Of a stretch of 64,000 nt of DNA, positions 49,851 through 58,382 are shown in pieces. The position numbers and the translations under genes are program-made. The DNA is from JAWLHU01 sp041690255 (GTDB taxonomy: Bacteria > Bacillota > Sulfobacillia > Symbiobacteriales > Symbiobacteriaceae). The stretch is from contig JAWLHU010000017.1 of the NCBI GenBank assembly GCA_041690255.1, forward strand, positions 1 through 64,000, read 5' to 3'. The notes below the pieces were generated by a model that saw only the letters and a program-made list of their open reading frames with translations, had not been told where the DNA came from and made no database searches. Numbering within the stretch: the first letter of the stretch is position 1; each line of letters starts with the position of its first letter.

Positions 49851-50867
49851 ATGAGCGTATTCATTGCTACGGCAAGCGCCGCCTACTGGCGCCAAGCGTT
49901 GCCCGAACTGCGGGGCGCGGACTCCAAGATCACGAACCTGCGCCAACTGGCCCCCGGGGTGGTCCGCTTCACCTCAGGACTTGAGCGAGCGGAGTTTTTG
50001 GCGCGCCTCAGCGCCGTTGAGACGATCTTTGTGCGCCATATCCAGCCGGTTGACCTGGAGGTCCCGCAGACGGGAGGTATGGCGGATCTCCCAGCCCTGA
50101 CCGGTGCCCTGGGGCCGATGCTGGCCTCGATTCGGCCCGGTGAGCGGATCGCCGTTCAGACCCGGCGGTTCGGCGGGGAGTTTGCCTACGAGCGCCTCGC
50201 ACTCAAGGAGGCGATCGACCCGCTGCTGGTGGCAGCCGGGGCTCATCCGGTCACGGCGGGGGCCGACCGGATCCTGGCGATCGCCCAGGAGGACGGGCTG
50301 GCCCACGTGGGCATGGCGACCGCCGAGGAGATGGGCTCCGACTGGCCGGGGGGTGAGGTCCGCTTCCGGCGGGAGGAGGAGCAGATCTCCCGGGCCAAGT
50401 TCAAGCTGCTCGAAGCCTTCGCTACCTTTGAGATCCACTTCCCTGAGAACGGCCACGCCCTCGACCTGGGCGCCGCCCCGGGCGGCTGGACTTCGCTGCT
50501 GCTGGAACGGGGGCTGCGGGTCACATCGGTCGATACGGGGGAGATGGCGCCGGTCCTGAAGGGAAACCCGCGGCTGACCATCATCCAACAGAATGTGGAG
50601 CAGGTCTCCTTCCCGGCCGACTCCTTCGACCTGATCACCTGCGACATGTCCTGGAACCCGCTGCACACCGCGGACCTGGTGGTCAGGCAGGCGCCTGCGG
50701 TCCGGAGCGGCGCCCACGGGATCCTGACCGTCAAGCTGATGCTGGAGAACCCCACCCGGACGATCCGGCGGGTGCGGGAGCTGGTGGAGAAGGAGTACCG
50801 GGTCATGCGAATCCGGCAGCTCTTCCACAATCGCGACGAGGTAACGGTGCATATGGTCCGGCGGTAG
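49851..50867 (+). CDS. FtsJ-fold RNA 2'-O-methyltransferase (RlmM-like)
   Basis: A 338-residue protein. An N-terminal RNA-binding region (about residues 1-170, THUMP-like position) precedes an SAM-dependent FtsJ/RrmJ-fold domain. The K-D-K-E tetrad can be placed: Lys in SRAKFKLLEA, Asp in LITCDMSWNP, Lys in LTVKLML and Glu in NRDEVTVHM. The SAM site is ALDLGAAPGGWTSLLLE. The organisation resembles RlmM, which methylates 23S rRNA. The gene has no ribosome site and an extended -10 box directly upstream. Confidence 0.85.
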   Translation: MSVFIATASAAYWRQALPELRGADSKITNLRQLAPGVVRFTSGLERAEFLARLSAVETIFVRHIQPVDLEVPQTGGMADLPALTGALGPMLASIRPGERIAVQTRRFGGEFAYERLALKEAIDPLLVAAGAHPVTAGADRILAIAQEDGLAHVGMATAEEMGSDWPGGEVRFRREEEQISRAKFKLLEAFATFEIHFPENGHALDLGAAPGGWTSLLLERGLRVTSVDTGEMAPVLKGNPRLTIIQQNVEQVSFPADSFDLITCDMSWNPLHTADLVVRQAPAVRSGAHGILTVKLMLENPTRTIRRVRELVEKEYRVMRIRQLFHNRDEVTVHMVRR

Positions 50868-50890
50868 TTCTTTGAGGAGGTTGTGCGGTC

Positions 50891-51418
50891 GTGCCAAAGG
50901 GACTGGTGGGGCAGTTGCTCAGCAGGGAGCAGATCGGGGAGCGGGTGCGGCAGTTGGGCGAGGAGATCAGCCGGGACTACGCCGGCCAGGAGATTCTTGT
51001 GGTCGGGATCCTGAAGGGCGCCTTTGTCTTCTGCGCCGACCTGCTGCGCACGCTTACGATCCCGGCCCGGGTTGACTTCATGGCGGTCTCCAGCTACGGG
51101 AATGCCACCGAGTCATCGGGCGTGATCCGGATTATCAAGGACCTGGACAGCAGCGTGGAGGGGCGGCACGTGCTCCTGGTGGAGGATATCGTGGACAGCG
51201 GCCTGACGCTCAGGTACCTGCGGGAGTACCTGGGGCACCAGAATCCGGCCAGCCTGCGGGTGGCGGTCCTGCTGGACAAGCCCTCCCGGCGGAAGACCGA
51301 GGTAGCGGTTGACTACACCGGCTTCACGATCCCGGACGAGTTTATCGTGGGCTATGGGATCGACTATGCGGAGCAGTACCGGCATCTGCCATATATCGGA
51401 TTGATCGGCGAGCGCTGA
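50891..51418 (+). CDS. hpt: Hypoxanthine phosphoribosyltransferase-like enzyme
   Basis: A 175-residue purine phosphoribosyltransferase of the Hpt type. It has the PRPP-binding motif HVLLVEDIVDSGLTL, the ILKGAFVFCADLLR loop, DFMAVSSYGNATESSG, the purine-site Lys in LLDKPSRRK, and DEFIVGYGIDYAEQYRHLPYIG at the end. It would salvage hypoxanthine or guanine. GTG 50891 has GAGGAGG ten bases upstream. It is 23 bases after the methyltransferase and ends in a terminator, so the two form an operon. Confidence 0.93.
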   Translation: MPKGLVGQLLSREQIGERVRQLGEEISRDYAGQEILVVGILKGAFVFCADLLRTLTIPARVDFMAVSSYGNATESSGVIRIIKDLDSSVEGRHVLLVEDIVDSGLTLRYLREYLGHQNPASLRVAVLLDKPSRRKTEVAVDYTGFTIPDEFIVGYGIDYAEQYRHLPYIGLIGER

Positions 51419-51423
51419 GATGA

Positions 51424-51455
51424 GGGGAGCCCCGAACGCAGGGCTCCCCATTTCT
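51424..51455 (+). terminator. Terminator after hpt
   Basis: GGGGAGCCC and GGGCTCCCC pair around an 8-base loop, with ATTTCT after. Confidence 0.75.
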
Positions 51456-51470
51456 ATGGCGATGTGGCCC

Positions 51471-52430
51471 CTACACCCACGAGGAGCGGATCTGCACCTG
51501 TGGCGTGGGGCCCGAGCCACCCAATCGCCGGCGGATGATGCCAAGCGCATCGGTGGGGAGGTGAACGGGTTCGACAAGGCTTGGCAGGTCTGGGCGGATG
51601 CTTCGGGCCGCATCGGCCAGAGCAAGCCCGCTCTGCACCGCCAGCAGGAACTGGGCATCGGCCAGGGCGGCGGGCAGCGCCTCGGGCCGGGTGACCAGGG
51701 TGAACCGCCTGGCAGGTGCCGTTGCTAGGGATTCCAGCGACTGCCGAACCCGGGCCGCCTGCACCCAGTCCCCGGCCGCCACTACCACCGGCGCCCCGGC
51801 CGGCAGGGCGAGGAACCGCTGCCAGAGATCGATCTCCGCCGCACCCGCCAGCACGACCGGGTCCGGTCCTGCCTGGCCCGCGATCGAGTGGAAGAGGCTG
51901 CAGGCTCCGACCTTGAAACTCCCCGGGCGGGGCGCCTCCTCCGGCAGGGCGGCCACCACCGCCACGCCCGGCAGAGCCAGTTCCAGCTGCCGCTGCAGCC
52001 CCCGCAGGTCGGCGCGGCAGGAGCCGATCAGCAGGAGCCGCCGGGTCACCGGCAGGGGTGCCCGGGCCATCTGCCCCTGGGCGAGGAGGGCGAGGGCTGC
52101 ATCTTCCGGGGAGAGGCCCCAGTCCCTGGCCGGGCCCAGGACCCCGGCCAGCAGGGAGCGCAGGGCGGCGCCCGGCATCGGCCCCGGGGGCTCATCGGCC
52201 ACGAAGATCCCCTTGCCCTGGTGGCTGTAGAGATAGCCCTCATCAATAAGCTGGTCGACCGCCCGGACCACTGTGTTGAGATTGATCCCCAGCCCGGCGG
52301 CCAGGTCCCGGAGCGGGGGGAGCTGGTCCCCGGGGTAGAGCAGGCCCGTGGCGACCTGGAGCTTCACGTGCGCCATGAACTGCAGCCTGACGGGAATCCC
52401 GCTCTCCCGGTCCAGCGAGAAGGCCTGCAT
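51471..52430 (-). CDS. GntR-family regulator (YtrA-like DNA-binding domain)
   Basis: A 319-residue protein. The winged helix (residues 8-75) is PVRLQFMAHVKLQVATGLLYPGDQLPPLRDLAAGLGINLNTVVRAVDQLIDEGYLYSHQGKGIFV, of the YtrA type. The remaining 240 residues are Ala/Leu-rich with a periplasmic-binding-like alternation of strands and helices (LLLIGSCRADLRGL, PVVVAAGDWVQAARV), possibly an effector domain; I do not recognise its family. A perfect palindrome 17 bases upstream of the start suggests autoregulation. It is transcribed alone. Confidence 0.82.
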   Translation of the reverse strand: MQAFSLDRESGIPVRLQFMAHVKLQVATGLLYPGDQLPPLRDLAAGLGINLNTVVRAVDQLIDEGYLYSHQGKGIFVADEPPGPMPGAALRSLLAGVLGPARDWGLSPEDAALALLAQGQMARAPLPVTRRLLLIGSCRADLRGLQRQLELALPGVAVVAALPEEAPRPGSFKVGACSLFHSIAGQAGPDPVVLAGAAEIDLWQRFLALPAGAPVVVAAGDWVQAARVRQSLESLATAPARRFTLVTRPEALPAALADAQFLLAVQSGLALADAARSIRPDLPSLVEPVHLPTDALGIIRRRLGGSGPTPQVQIRSSWV

Positions 52431-52446
52431 GGGCCGCCACCTCCGA

Positions 52447-52468
52447 CTGTTCTCCTGATGGAGAACAG
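52447..52468. promoter_or_regulatory. Probable GntR operator
   Basis: CTGTTCTCC and GGAGAACAG are perfect inverted 9-mers with a TGAT spacer. They sit between the GntR gene and the divergent 80-residue gene, so they could control both. Confidence 0.6.
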
Positions 52469-52545
52469 TGTATCGCCCTCTTCTGCACCGGTCAACTCAT
52501 AGGGGACGAAATGGCAGGGGCATCCTATGGAGGGAGGTGACGGCT

Positions 52546-52788
52546 ATGGAGAAGGAGCAGCGGCAGCCCGGTGCGTTCTATGGGGCCAACATTGAAGGGC
52601 CGCTCAGATCCATCCCGCGGGTGGGCGACGACCGGCCCAGTGCATCGCCGCGGCGTGCGGAGCAGACCATGAACATCCCCAGGGCCCGGCAGATTCCGGT
52701 GGAGGGGGCGGTGACCGGACCGGACGCCCCGCCCGCCCAGGTGGATGTGGTTCGGGGCACCGCCGACCTGGACGACCTGGTCCAGTAG
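52546..52788 (+). CDS. Small disordered hypothetical protein
   Basis: An 80-residue protein rich in Pro, Arg and Asp with no hydrophobic core (REQ-type composition: EKEQRQPGAFYGANIEGPL, NIPRARQIPVEGAVTGPD). GGAGG lies about eight bases before the ATG and a terminator follows, so it is probably real. No family recognised. It is divergent from the GntR regulator and may be under its control. Confidence 0.55.
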   Translation: MEKEQRQPGAFYGANIEGPLRSIPRVGDDRPSASPRRAEQTMNIPRARQIPVEGAVTGPDAPPAQVDVVRGTADLDDLVQ

Positions 52789-52858
52789 ACCGAGTCACGG
52801 CATGAGGCAGGCCCGCGGGGAGAAGCGGGCCGATTCGCGCCCGGACGAAGAAAGGAAA

Positions 52859-52891
52859 AGGCCGACGAGGGGTTCCTCGTCGGTCCTTTCT
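52859..52891 (+). terminator. Terminator after the 52546-52788 gene
   Basis: GGCCGACGAGG and CCTCGTCGGTC pair around GGTT, followed by CTTTCTCTCT. Confidence 0.8.
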
Positions 52892-53027
52892 CTCTGGCGA
52901 CATGCCACCAGGGGCGTCCACGCCGGTGGGAGGCCCTTATGTGTGATGGCCTCGAATGGTTGGCAACGCGCGCCCTCATGTTGACATCCGCGGATGTAGT
53001 ATTCGTCCCCTGACGCGCCCTATCCTC

Positions 53028-53474
53028 TCAGGCGTAGCTGGGCTCCACCAGGATTTTCGTGCCAGCCTCCAGCAGCCGCAGCACGGGCGAGCGATGCTTG
53101 GCCAGGGAGGCGGCCCGCCGGAACATGTCGTGGACCTTCTCGAACCCCAGGCCGGTCCGCAGCCGGGCTGCCGGTTTCAGGCGGATCAGCGTGATCTGGT
53201 GGCCATCGATCTCGTGGAAGGCGCGGGTCAACTCTCCCTCGACCTCCAGGCTGGCGAGGTCGAGGGCCATCTGCTGGGTCAGCTCCATGAAGGCGGTGCA
53301 GTATGCAGCCACGGCGGCGCCGAGCAGCAGCTCTTCGGGGGTGGTGAGGCCGGGCTGGCCGCCATCGGCCACGGGTTGGGTGAAGGAGAGCCGGAGGTTC
53401 GAGAAGCTGCTGCTCAGCTCGCCTTCCGTCGCGGCCAGGCCGGTCCAGGAGGCGTAGGTGCGGTAGGTGATCAA
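53028..53474 (-). CDS. OsmC-family protein lacking the second cysteine
   Basis: About 148 residues of OsmC fold: ATEGELSSSFSNLRLSFTQP, TTPEELLLGAAVAAYCTAFMELTQQM with the first active-site Cys, and a C-terminal strand with LLEAGTKILVEPSYA. Typical OsmC/Ohr proteins have a second Cys in a CP motif after the helix; here the corresponding place reads KHRSPVLR, with Ser. Thiol peroxidase activity is therefore doubtful. The start is uncertain: TTG 53474 is used, while a CTG at 53486 has a better-placed GAGGGGG site. It is divergent from the 53619 gene. Confidence 0.7.
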   Translation of the reverse strand: MITYRTYASWTGLAATEGELSSSFSNLRLSFTQPVADGGQPGLTTPEELLLGAAVAAYCTAFMELTQQMALDLASLEVEGELTRAFHEIDGHQITLIRLKPAARLRTGLGFEKVHDMFRRAASLAKHRSPVLRLLEAGTKILVEPSYA

Positions 53475-53618
53475 GGCGTCGGACAGGGTAATCGCCCCCT
53501 CATGCTCGTTGGAGAAGCAGTTCCACAGACGTATTCTTCCACCCTGCTGCAAGGGGTTACGACAAAAGATGGCGAATAAATCTGGTCGGGTAAACGATGC
53601 AGGAGGGTGAATGGGCAG

Positions 53619-53900
53619 ATGGCTAAGGGGAAGTTGACGCAGTCGGATCTGATGATCTGGACCATGGATCATCCCAATGGGACGAAGACCTACTACGTGA
53701 TCGAGAAGGAGCCCTTCGAGAAGGAGGGCCTGAAGAAGGCGGTGCATCGGACCGGGTCTACGGGCGATGCCGTCTTCCGGTACCGTGACCAGGCCGAGGC
53801 GGAGATCGCCAAGTGGCCGGCACCCGAGGAGCCCGCCGGGGATGTGGCCGGGGCCGGGGCCGGGGATGGGGCCGACGCCGGGGCCGAGGCCCAGGCATGA
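53619..53900 (+). CDS. Small hypothetical protein
   Basis: A 93-residue protein: a compact part (LTQSDLMIWTMDHPNGTKTYYVIEKEPFEKEGLKKAVHRTGSTGDAVFRYRDQAEAEIAKWP in pieces) and an Ala/Gly/Asp low-complexity tail. ATG 53619 is used; a GTG at 53607 abuts the AGGAGG site too closely. Its end overlaps the LysE-type exporter start by four bases (ATGA), so the two are coupled. No family recognised. Confidence 0.6.
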   Translation: MAKGKLTQSDLMIWTMDHPNGTKTYYVIEKEPFEKEGLKKAVHRTGSTGDAVFRYRDQAEAEIAKWPAPEEPAGDVAGAGAGDGADAGAEAQA

Positions 53901-54511
53901 CCGGCCTGCTGGTCACAGGGCTTATCTTCGGGCTGAACGCCGGGATCACTCCCGGCCCGCTCCTGACCCTCGTGATCACCGAGAGCCTGCGGGGCGGATG
54001 GCCTGCAGGTTTTCGTGTTTCCCTGGCCCCCCTGATCACGGACAGTGTGATCATCTCGCTTGCTCTGCTGGTCATGGCGCCGATGCCCCCGTGGGGGCTC
54101 TCGATTGTCTCGATCATCGGTGGCCTTGTGATCATCTGGATGGGGTGGGAGGCGGCCCGCACGGCCCCGCCCGCCGCTGCCGAAGTGGCTGCGACTCGGT
54201 CGGGGACGGCCTTCTGGAAGGGGGTAGGGACCAACCTGCTCAATCCCCACGCCTACCTCTTCTGGCTGACCGCCGGCGGACCGGTGGTAAAGGGAGCGGT
54301 CACTCAGTTCGGCTGGACAGGTCCTGTCGCCTTCATGGCCGCCTTCTTCACGCTGCTGATCGGCTCGAAGATGGTGATCGCCCTGGGGGTGAGCCGGGGG
54401 CGCCGGTTTCTGCAAGGTGCGGCCTACCGGTGGGCGCTCGGTCTCTCGGGCCTGGCGCTGGCGCTCTTCGGCCTCTGGCGGGTCTATGAGGGGATTCGTG
54501 GGCTGCTATAA
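53897..54511 (+). CDS. LysE/RhtB-family amino acid exporter
   Basis: A 204-residue protein with six predicted membrane helices. The family N-terminal motif is LNAGITPGPLLTLVI, with a GLVIIWMGWEAAR helix and GVGTNLLNPHAYLFWLTAGGP, the conserved Asn-Pro segment. It should export an amino acid or related compound; the substrate is unknown. The start overlaps the stop of the upstream small gene. Confidence 0.87.
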   Translation: MTGLLVTGLIFGLNAGITPGPLLTLVITESLRGGWPAGFRVSLAPLITDSVIISLALLVMAPMPPWGLSIVSIIGGLVIIWMGWEAARTAPPAAAEVAATRSGTAFWKGVGTNLLNPHAYLFWLTAGGPVVKGAVTQFGWTGPVAFMAAFFTLLIGSKMVIALGVSRGRRFLQGAAYRWALGLSGLALALFGLWRVYEGIRGLL

Positions 54512-55181
54512 GGTGGATGGGGCCCGGTGCACCGCAAGTGGTGGCGTGCCGGGCCCGGCCTCGGGTGAAAATCGGGACTGGCGGTTTGATTTCCTAAACG
54601 CCGTCAAGACCGGATTCTTGCATGGCTGGTGGCCAGGGGGGCTCTGCCAGCCGGTTCCACCAGAAATTCCCGGCGGGTCCCTCTGCCATGTGGGAAAATG
54701 TAGCGGAATCCGCAAAAAAAGGGGCCTAGAGGTGGGGAGACCACCCCTTTTCGGCCTTATCTGGGCCAATATGCGCCCTCTGAGGCCGCACAAGAGCGAT
54801 TTACGGGGTGAACCGGCCCTTCAAATGCATCGTTCCACTATAATTTCCCACTTGGCCTCCGCTCGCCCTGGGAAAAAGTGACGGAATCCTGCTTCCCTTA
54901 CGAAGGGCTCGGGTCGCCGGGGGCTGGGAGCTGGGGCCGGAGGGATCCCAGCAGCATGCCCGGCACTCCCGGCGCCGGCGGACGGCCTATTGCCCGGGAC
55001 CGGGCCCGGCTTTGAGCGCCCGGGGTACTTCGGGTTCCGTCAGCGGGGCGAGGCATGCAAAAAGTGATGCTCCATACCTGAAGCATACCGGCTGAGGGAA
55101 CTCAGGGGAGCCATTCTTCGCATCGCTCATCACAGAACACCTCGCTCTGATGATGAGGGCCGGGTGTCGTTCCCGCAAGGA
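54512..55181. other. Gene-free region with hairpin and a short dispersed repeat
   Basis: About 670 bases with no convincing gene. AAAAGGGG...CCCCTTTT with an inner GGTGG/CCACC stem forms a large inverted repeat at 54717-54752. A 20-base motif, TGGGAAAA-TGTAGCGGAATCC near 54690 and TGGGAAAAAGTGACGGAATCC near 54869, occurs twice about 180 bases apart. The region leads into the tandem array at 55182. Confidence 0.55.
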
Positions 55182-55408
55182 TTGGCGAAACTCCGGCGAG
55201 GCTTGGCGAGCTTCGGCGAGGCTTGGCGAAACTCCGGCGAGGCTTGGCGAAACTCCGGCGAGGCTTGGCGAAACTCCGGCGAGGCTTGGCGAAACTCCGG
55301 CGAGGCTTGGCGAACTCCGGCGAGGCTTGGCGAAACTCCGGCGAGGCTTGGCGAGCTTCGGCGAGGCTTGGCGAGCTTCGGCAACCTTTGGCGAAACTCC
55401 GGTAAGCC
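55182..55408 (+). repeat. Minisatellite of 11 units of 20-21 bp
   Basis: The unit is TTGGCGAAACTCC plus GGCGAGGC (21 bp). A variant unit, TTGGCGAGCTTCGGCGAGGC (20 bp), is interspersed, and the last two copies drift. The array is non-coding, although all frames remain largely open. Unit length and the ACTCC core resemble the array upstream of ilvB. It ends about 110 bases before the GNAT gene. Confidence 0.9.
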
Positions 55409-55519
55409 CTGGCAAGTTCCCGCACAGGCCCGCCGGAAAAATCCCGTCGATCTGATCTTTCCGCGAACCGCCGCACCGATTCTGCGTCAGTACAGGCAGA
55501 AAGGTGGGAGCAGAGCGAT

Positions 55520-56458
55520 ATGACCTACAGACTCCGCCCGGTGCGACCGGAGGACTACGAAGCCCTGGCCCTGTGCAACCGGGCCGCCATGCCCGGCACC
55601 GATGATACCGCCGAGAGCCTGCGGGAAGAGGACGAGCAGACCCATGCCGTCGAGCGCTGGGTGGCCGAGGTGGACGGTCAGGTGGTCGGCAGCGGCTCCT
55701 GGTTCCAACTGCCCAGCCGGCTGCATCCGCAAAAGTTCTGGATGGACGGCTCAGTCCACCCCGACTACCAGCGCCGGGGAATCGGCGAAGCGCTTTATGC
55801 GCAGATTCTCTCGGCGGTCATGCAGCGGGAGCCGATCTCGCTGCGGACCTTTGGCCGGGAGGACTATGACGGCACCCTCCGCTTCATGGCGAAGCGCGGG
55901 TTCGTGGAGGCGAAGCGCACCTGGGTGTCTGAGCTCGATCTCGCCGGCTTCGACTTCCGCCCCTACGAGGGCCGGCCGGAGCGGGTGGAGGCCGCGGGGA
56001 TCCGCCTGGTGCCGTTGAGCGCCCTGCAAGCCGGCCCGGGCTGGGAGGAGCGCCTCCGCACCCTCTACAACGCCATCCAGACCGATGTCCCCGACATCGA
56101 CCCCGCCGCCACGATCCCCATGGAGTCCTTCCAAGATCGCTACGTCGGCTCCAGCCGATTCCTGCCCGATGGCAATTTCATCGCCCTGGACGGCGACCGC
56201 TGGATCGGTCTCTGCAGCCTCTGGAAGGGAAGCAAGGCCGGGCATATGGATATCGGCCTGACCGGGGTCCTACCCGACTACCGGCTGCGCGGGATCGCCC
56301 TGGCACTGAAGCTCCGCTCCATGGCCTGGGCACGGGAGCAGGGGGTCACCAGACTGTCGACCAACAACGCATCGACCAACAAGGGGATGCTGGCGATCAA
56401 CGAGCGGCTGGGCTTTGTGAAGCAGCCAGCCTGGATCCATCTGCTGCGGACCTTCTAG
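55520..56458 (+). CDS. Tandem GNAT acetyltransferase
   Basis: A 312-residue protein with two GNAT folds. The first (residues 1-150) has the acetyl-CoA motif VHPDYQRRGIGEALYAQIL. The second (about 160-312) has VLPDYRLRGIALALKLRSMAWA and ends NKGMLAINERLGFVKQPAWI. In double-GNAT proteins one half is often only structural; both pyrophosphate loops look usable here. Substrate unknown. GGTGGGAG lies about nine bases before the ATG. It is preceded by the minisatellite. Confidence 0.87.
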   Translation: MTYRLRPVRPEDYEALALCNRAAMPGTDDTAESLREEDEQTHAVERWVAEVDGQVVGSGSWFQLPSRLHPQKFWMDGSVHPDYQRRGIGEALYAQILSAVMQREPISLRTFGREDYDGTLRFMAKRGFVEAKRTWVSELDLAGFDFRPYEGRPERVEAAGIRLVPLSALQAGPGWEERLRTLYNAIQTDVPDIDPAATIPMESFQDRYVGSSRFLPDGNFIALDGDRWIGLCSLWKGSKAGHMDIGLTGVLPDYRLRGIALALKLRSMAWAREQGVTRLSTNNASTNKGMLAINERLGFVKQPAWIHLLRTF

Positions 56459-56531
56459 TCCGCGCCAGATGCCCGGAGCGCCATCGTGCAGTAGCGTGAC
56501 CTGAGCCGCGGGCGAGAGCCCGTAGGCGGCC

Positions 56532-58046
56532 CTAGTGCACCCCGAAGAGGCCGAGGAGCTCATCTCTGGTGAGCCGCTTCATGACGACCTTCTCCTCGGG
56601 TTCCTCATCCACCTCGGTCAGCGGGTCCATGACCTCGTGGAAGAGCGCCCGTTTCCGCTCGACCAGCTCGGCAATCCGCTCCTCGACCGTCCCCCGGGTC
56701 AGGAGGCTGGTCACGTAGACGGGCTGCTTCTGGCCGATCCGGTGCGTCCGGTCCTCCGCCTGCTGGGCGACCGCCGGGTTCCACCAGTGATCCAGATGGT
56801 AGACGTGGTTCGCCCGGGTCAGGGTAATGCCGACGCCGCCGGCCTTCAGCGACATGGCCAGGACCCGGGGGACCTCCTTCTGCTGGAAGTGGTGGACGAG
56901 CAACTGCCGGTTCCAGTCGGTCAGGGAGCCATCGAACAGCATGGTGCCGAACCGCTCCAGCCGGGGGAGGAGTGGCTCCAGGGTCACCTTGGGATACTGG
57001 GAGAAGATCAGTGCCTTCTCGCCCCGCCGGGCCAGCTCCTCCAACTCCCGTTCGAGAAAAGCGGCCTTGCAGGAGGCGCCTGTTGGTACGTCCAGGTTGC
57101 AGATCTGCTTCAGCTTGGTGAGGAGGGCGAGGGCGATCATGGGGGCGGCGGCCTGGCCGGCCTGACGAATGGCGTTCACCCCGGCCCGCTCAGCAGCCTC
57201 GTAGGCCATGCGCTGGGCGGGGGTCAGATCGAGCCAGACGGTCTTGTGCTCCTTGGGCGGCAGGTGGCGGAGCACATCCACCTTGCGGCGGCGCAGCACA
57301 TAGGGGCCGATCTTCGCGTGGATCCCATCCACCTGGTAGGCCTTGTGGGTCGGGAGGAGGCCGGGGCGCAGGTAGGCGAAGATCGCCAGCAGTTCCTCGA
57401 TCTTATTCTCGATGGGGGTGCCGGAGAGGCCCCAGCGCCAGGCGGCATTCACTTTCGCCACACTCTGGTGGATGGCGGTCTCCGGGTTCTTGATCCGCTG
57501 GACCTCATCTAAGATCACCATATCGAAGGCGGATGGGTCGACCAGCTTCCACTTCAGGTCCTCCCGCCAGGTCTCGTAGCCGATCAGGTTGACGTGGACC
57601 TGGCAGCGCCAGTACCACTCCCGCCGGCGCTTCGGCCCCTCGACCGGGACGACCCGCAGGTCGGGAGCCCACTGCTTCAGCTTGTAGTACCAGTCGAAGA
57701 GGATCGTCTTGGGGCAGAGGATCAGCGCCCGGTTCACCTCGCCCCGGCGGATCAGCAGCCGCAGGGCGGCGATCGCCTGGATCGACTTGCCGAGGCCCAT
57801 CTCATCGCCGAGGAGGGCAAACGGGTGCTCCATGAGGAAGCGGGCGCCATCGAACTGGTAGTCGAACAGCTCCTCGCCGGCGGGGGCATAGAAGGAATCG
57901 GGGTCAGGAGGCGGACCTTGATCGGCCTGGGGCAAGTCATAAAAGAGGAGTGGACCGTCGGGACTCTGGGCGCCCCACTCCGATCCCGCAAACATGGCCG
58001 GGGCGGGAGGCAGCCCGAGGCTGTGGGTCACGGTGGATAGACTCAA
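56532..58046 (-). CDS. SNF2-family DNA helicase/ATPase
   Basis: A 504-residue SNF2 ATPase. Motif I is LLGDEMGLGKSIQAIAAL, motif II ILDEVQRIKN, motif III WGLSGTPIENK, motif V MSLKAGGVGITLTRANHVYHLD and motif VI EDRTHRIGQKQPV. It lacks the large N-terminal region of RapA-type proteins and is close to a minimal SNF2 motor. It would move along duplex DNA; the partner is unknown. TTG 58046 is suggested by GGGGGAG eight bases upstream, though ATG 58064 is possible. It is divergent from the zinc-ribbon gene. Confidence 0.9.
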   Translation of the reverse strand: MSLSTVTHSLGLPPAPAMFAGSEWGAQSPDGPLLFYDLPQADQGPPPDPDSFYAPAGEELFDYQFDGARFLMEHPFALLGDEMGLGKSIQAIAALRLLIRRGEVNRALILCPKTILFDWYYKLKQWAPDLRVVPVEGPKRRREWYWRCQVHVNLIGYETWREDLKWKLVDPSAFDMVILDEVQRIKNPETAIHQSVAKVNAAWRWGLSGTPIENKIEELLAIFAYLRPGLLPTHKAYQVDGIHAKIGPYVLRRRKVDVLRHLPPKEHKTVWLDLTPAQRMAYEAAERAGVNAIRQAGQAAAPMIALALLTKLKQICNLDVPTGASCKAAFLERELEELARRGEKALIFSQYPKVTLEPLLPRLERFGTMLFDGSLTDWNRQLLVHHFQQKEVPRVLAMSLKAGGVGITLTRANHVYHLDHWWNPAVAQQAEDRTHRIGQKQPVYVTSLLTRGTVEERIAELVERKRALFHEVMDPLTEVDEEPEEKVVMKRLTRDELLGLFGVH

Positions 58047-58127
58047 GGCGCAAACTCCCCCCATTCGCATCGTGCTCTGGGTTAGTCTGCGCCCGGTTCG
58101 ACTCCACATAACAGGAAGTTCGTGGGG

Positions 58128-58382
58128 GTGGCTGATTTCATGGCAGATGAGGCCGAGATTCGTAAGTTTGGGGTGGAACCGGATACGGAACGGTATATCT
58201 ACGATCCGAACTCCTGCTCCTGGTGTGGTCAGCCCGTGCTGATCGTGCAGTCGAGGGAGCGGGCGGCCGGCTATCGCAGCGAGACGATCGCCTGCGAATA
58301 TTGCATGTCGAAGCTCCAGAAGCGGACGCGGGCCAGGGAGTTCAGATGGATCTTCTTAGATGGATGGAAGCCCGAGGGTTAG
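58128..58382 (+). CDS. Small zinc-ribbon protein
   Basis: An 84-residue protein with two CxxC pairs, NSCSWCGQPV and IACEYCMSKLQKR, that should bind one zinc. The rest is charged. No family name is recognised. GTG 58128 has AGGAAG nine bases upstream; GTG 58122 and ATG 58140 are alternatives. It is divergent from the SNF2 gene, and its stop overlaps the stop of the convergent DUF1963 gene by four bases. Confidence 0.65.
   Translation: MADFMADEAEIRKFGVEPDTERYIYDPNSCSWCGQPVLIVQSRERAAGYRSETIACEYCMSKLQKRTRAREFRWIFLDGWKPEG

Noticed and set aside
55130..55476. Repetitive frames through the 55182-55408 array
   Set aside because: Same reason as the other array: frames stay open by repeat periodicity and there is no start signal.
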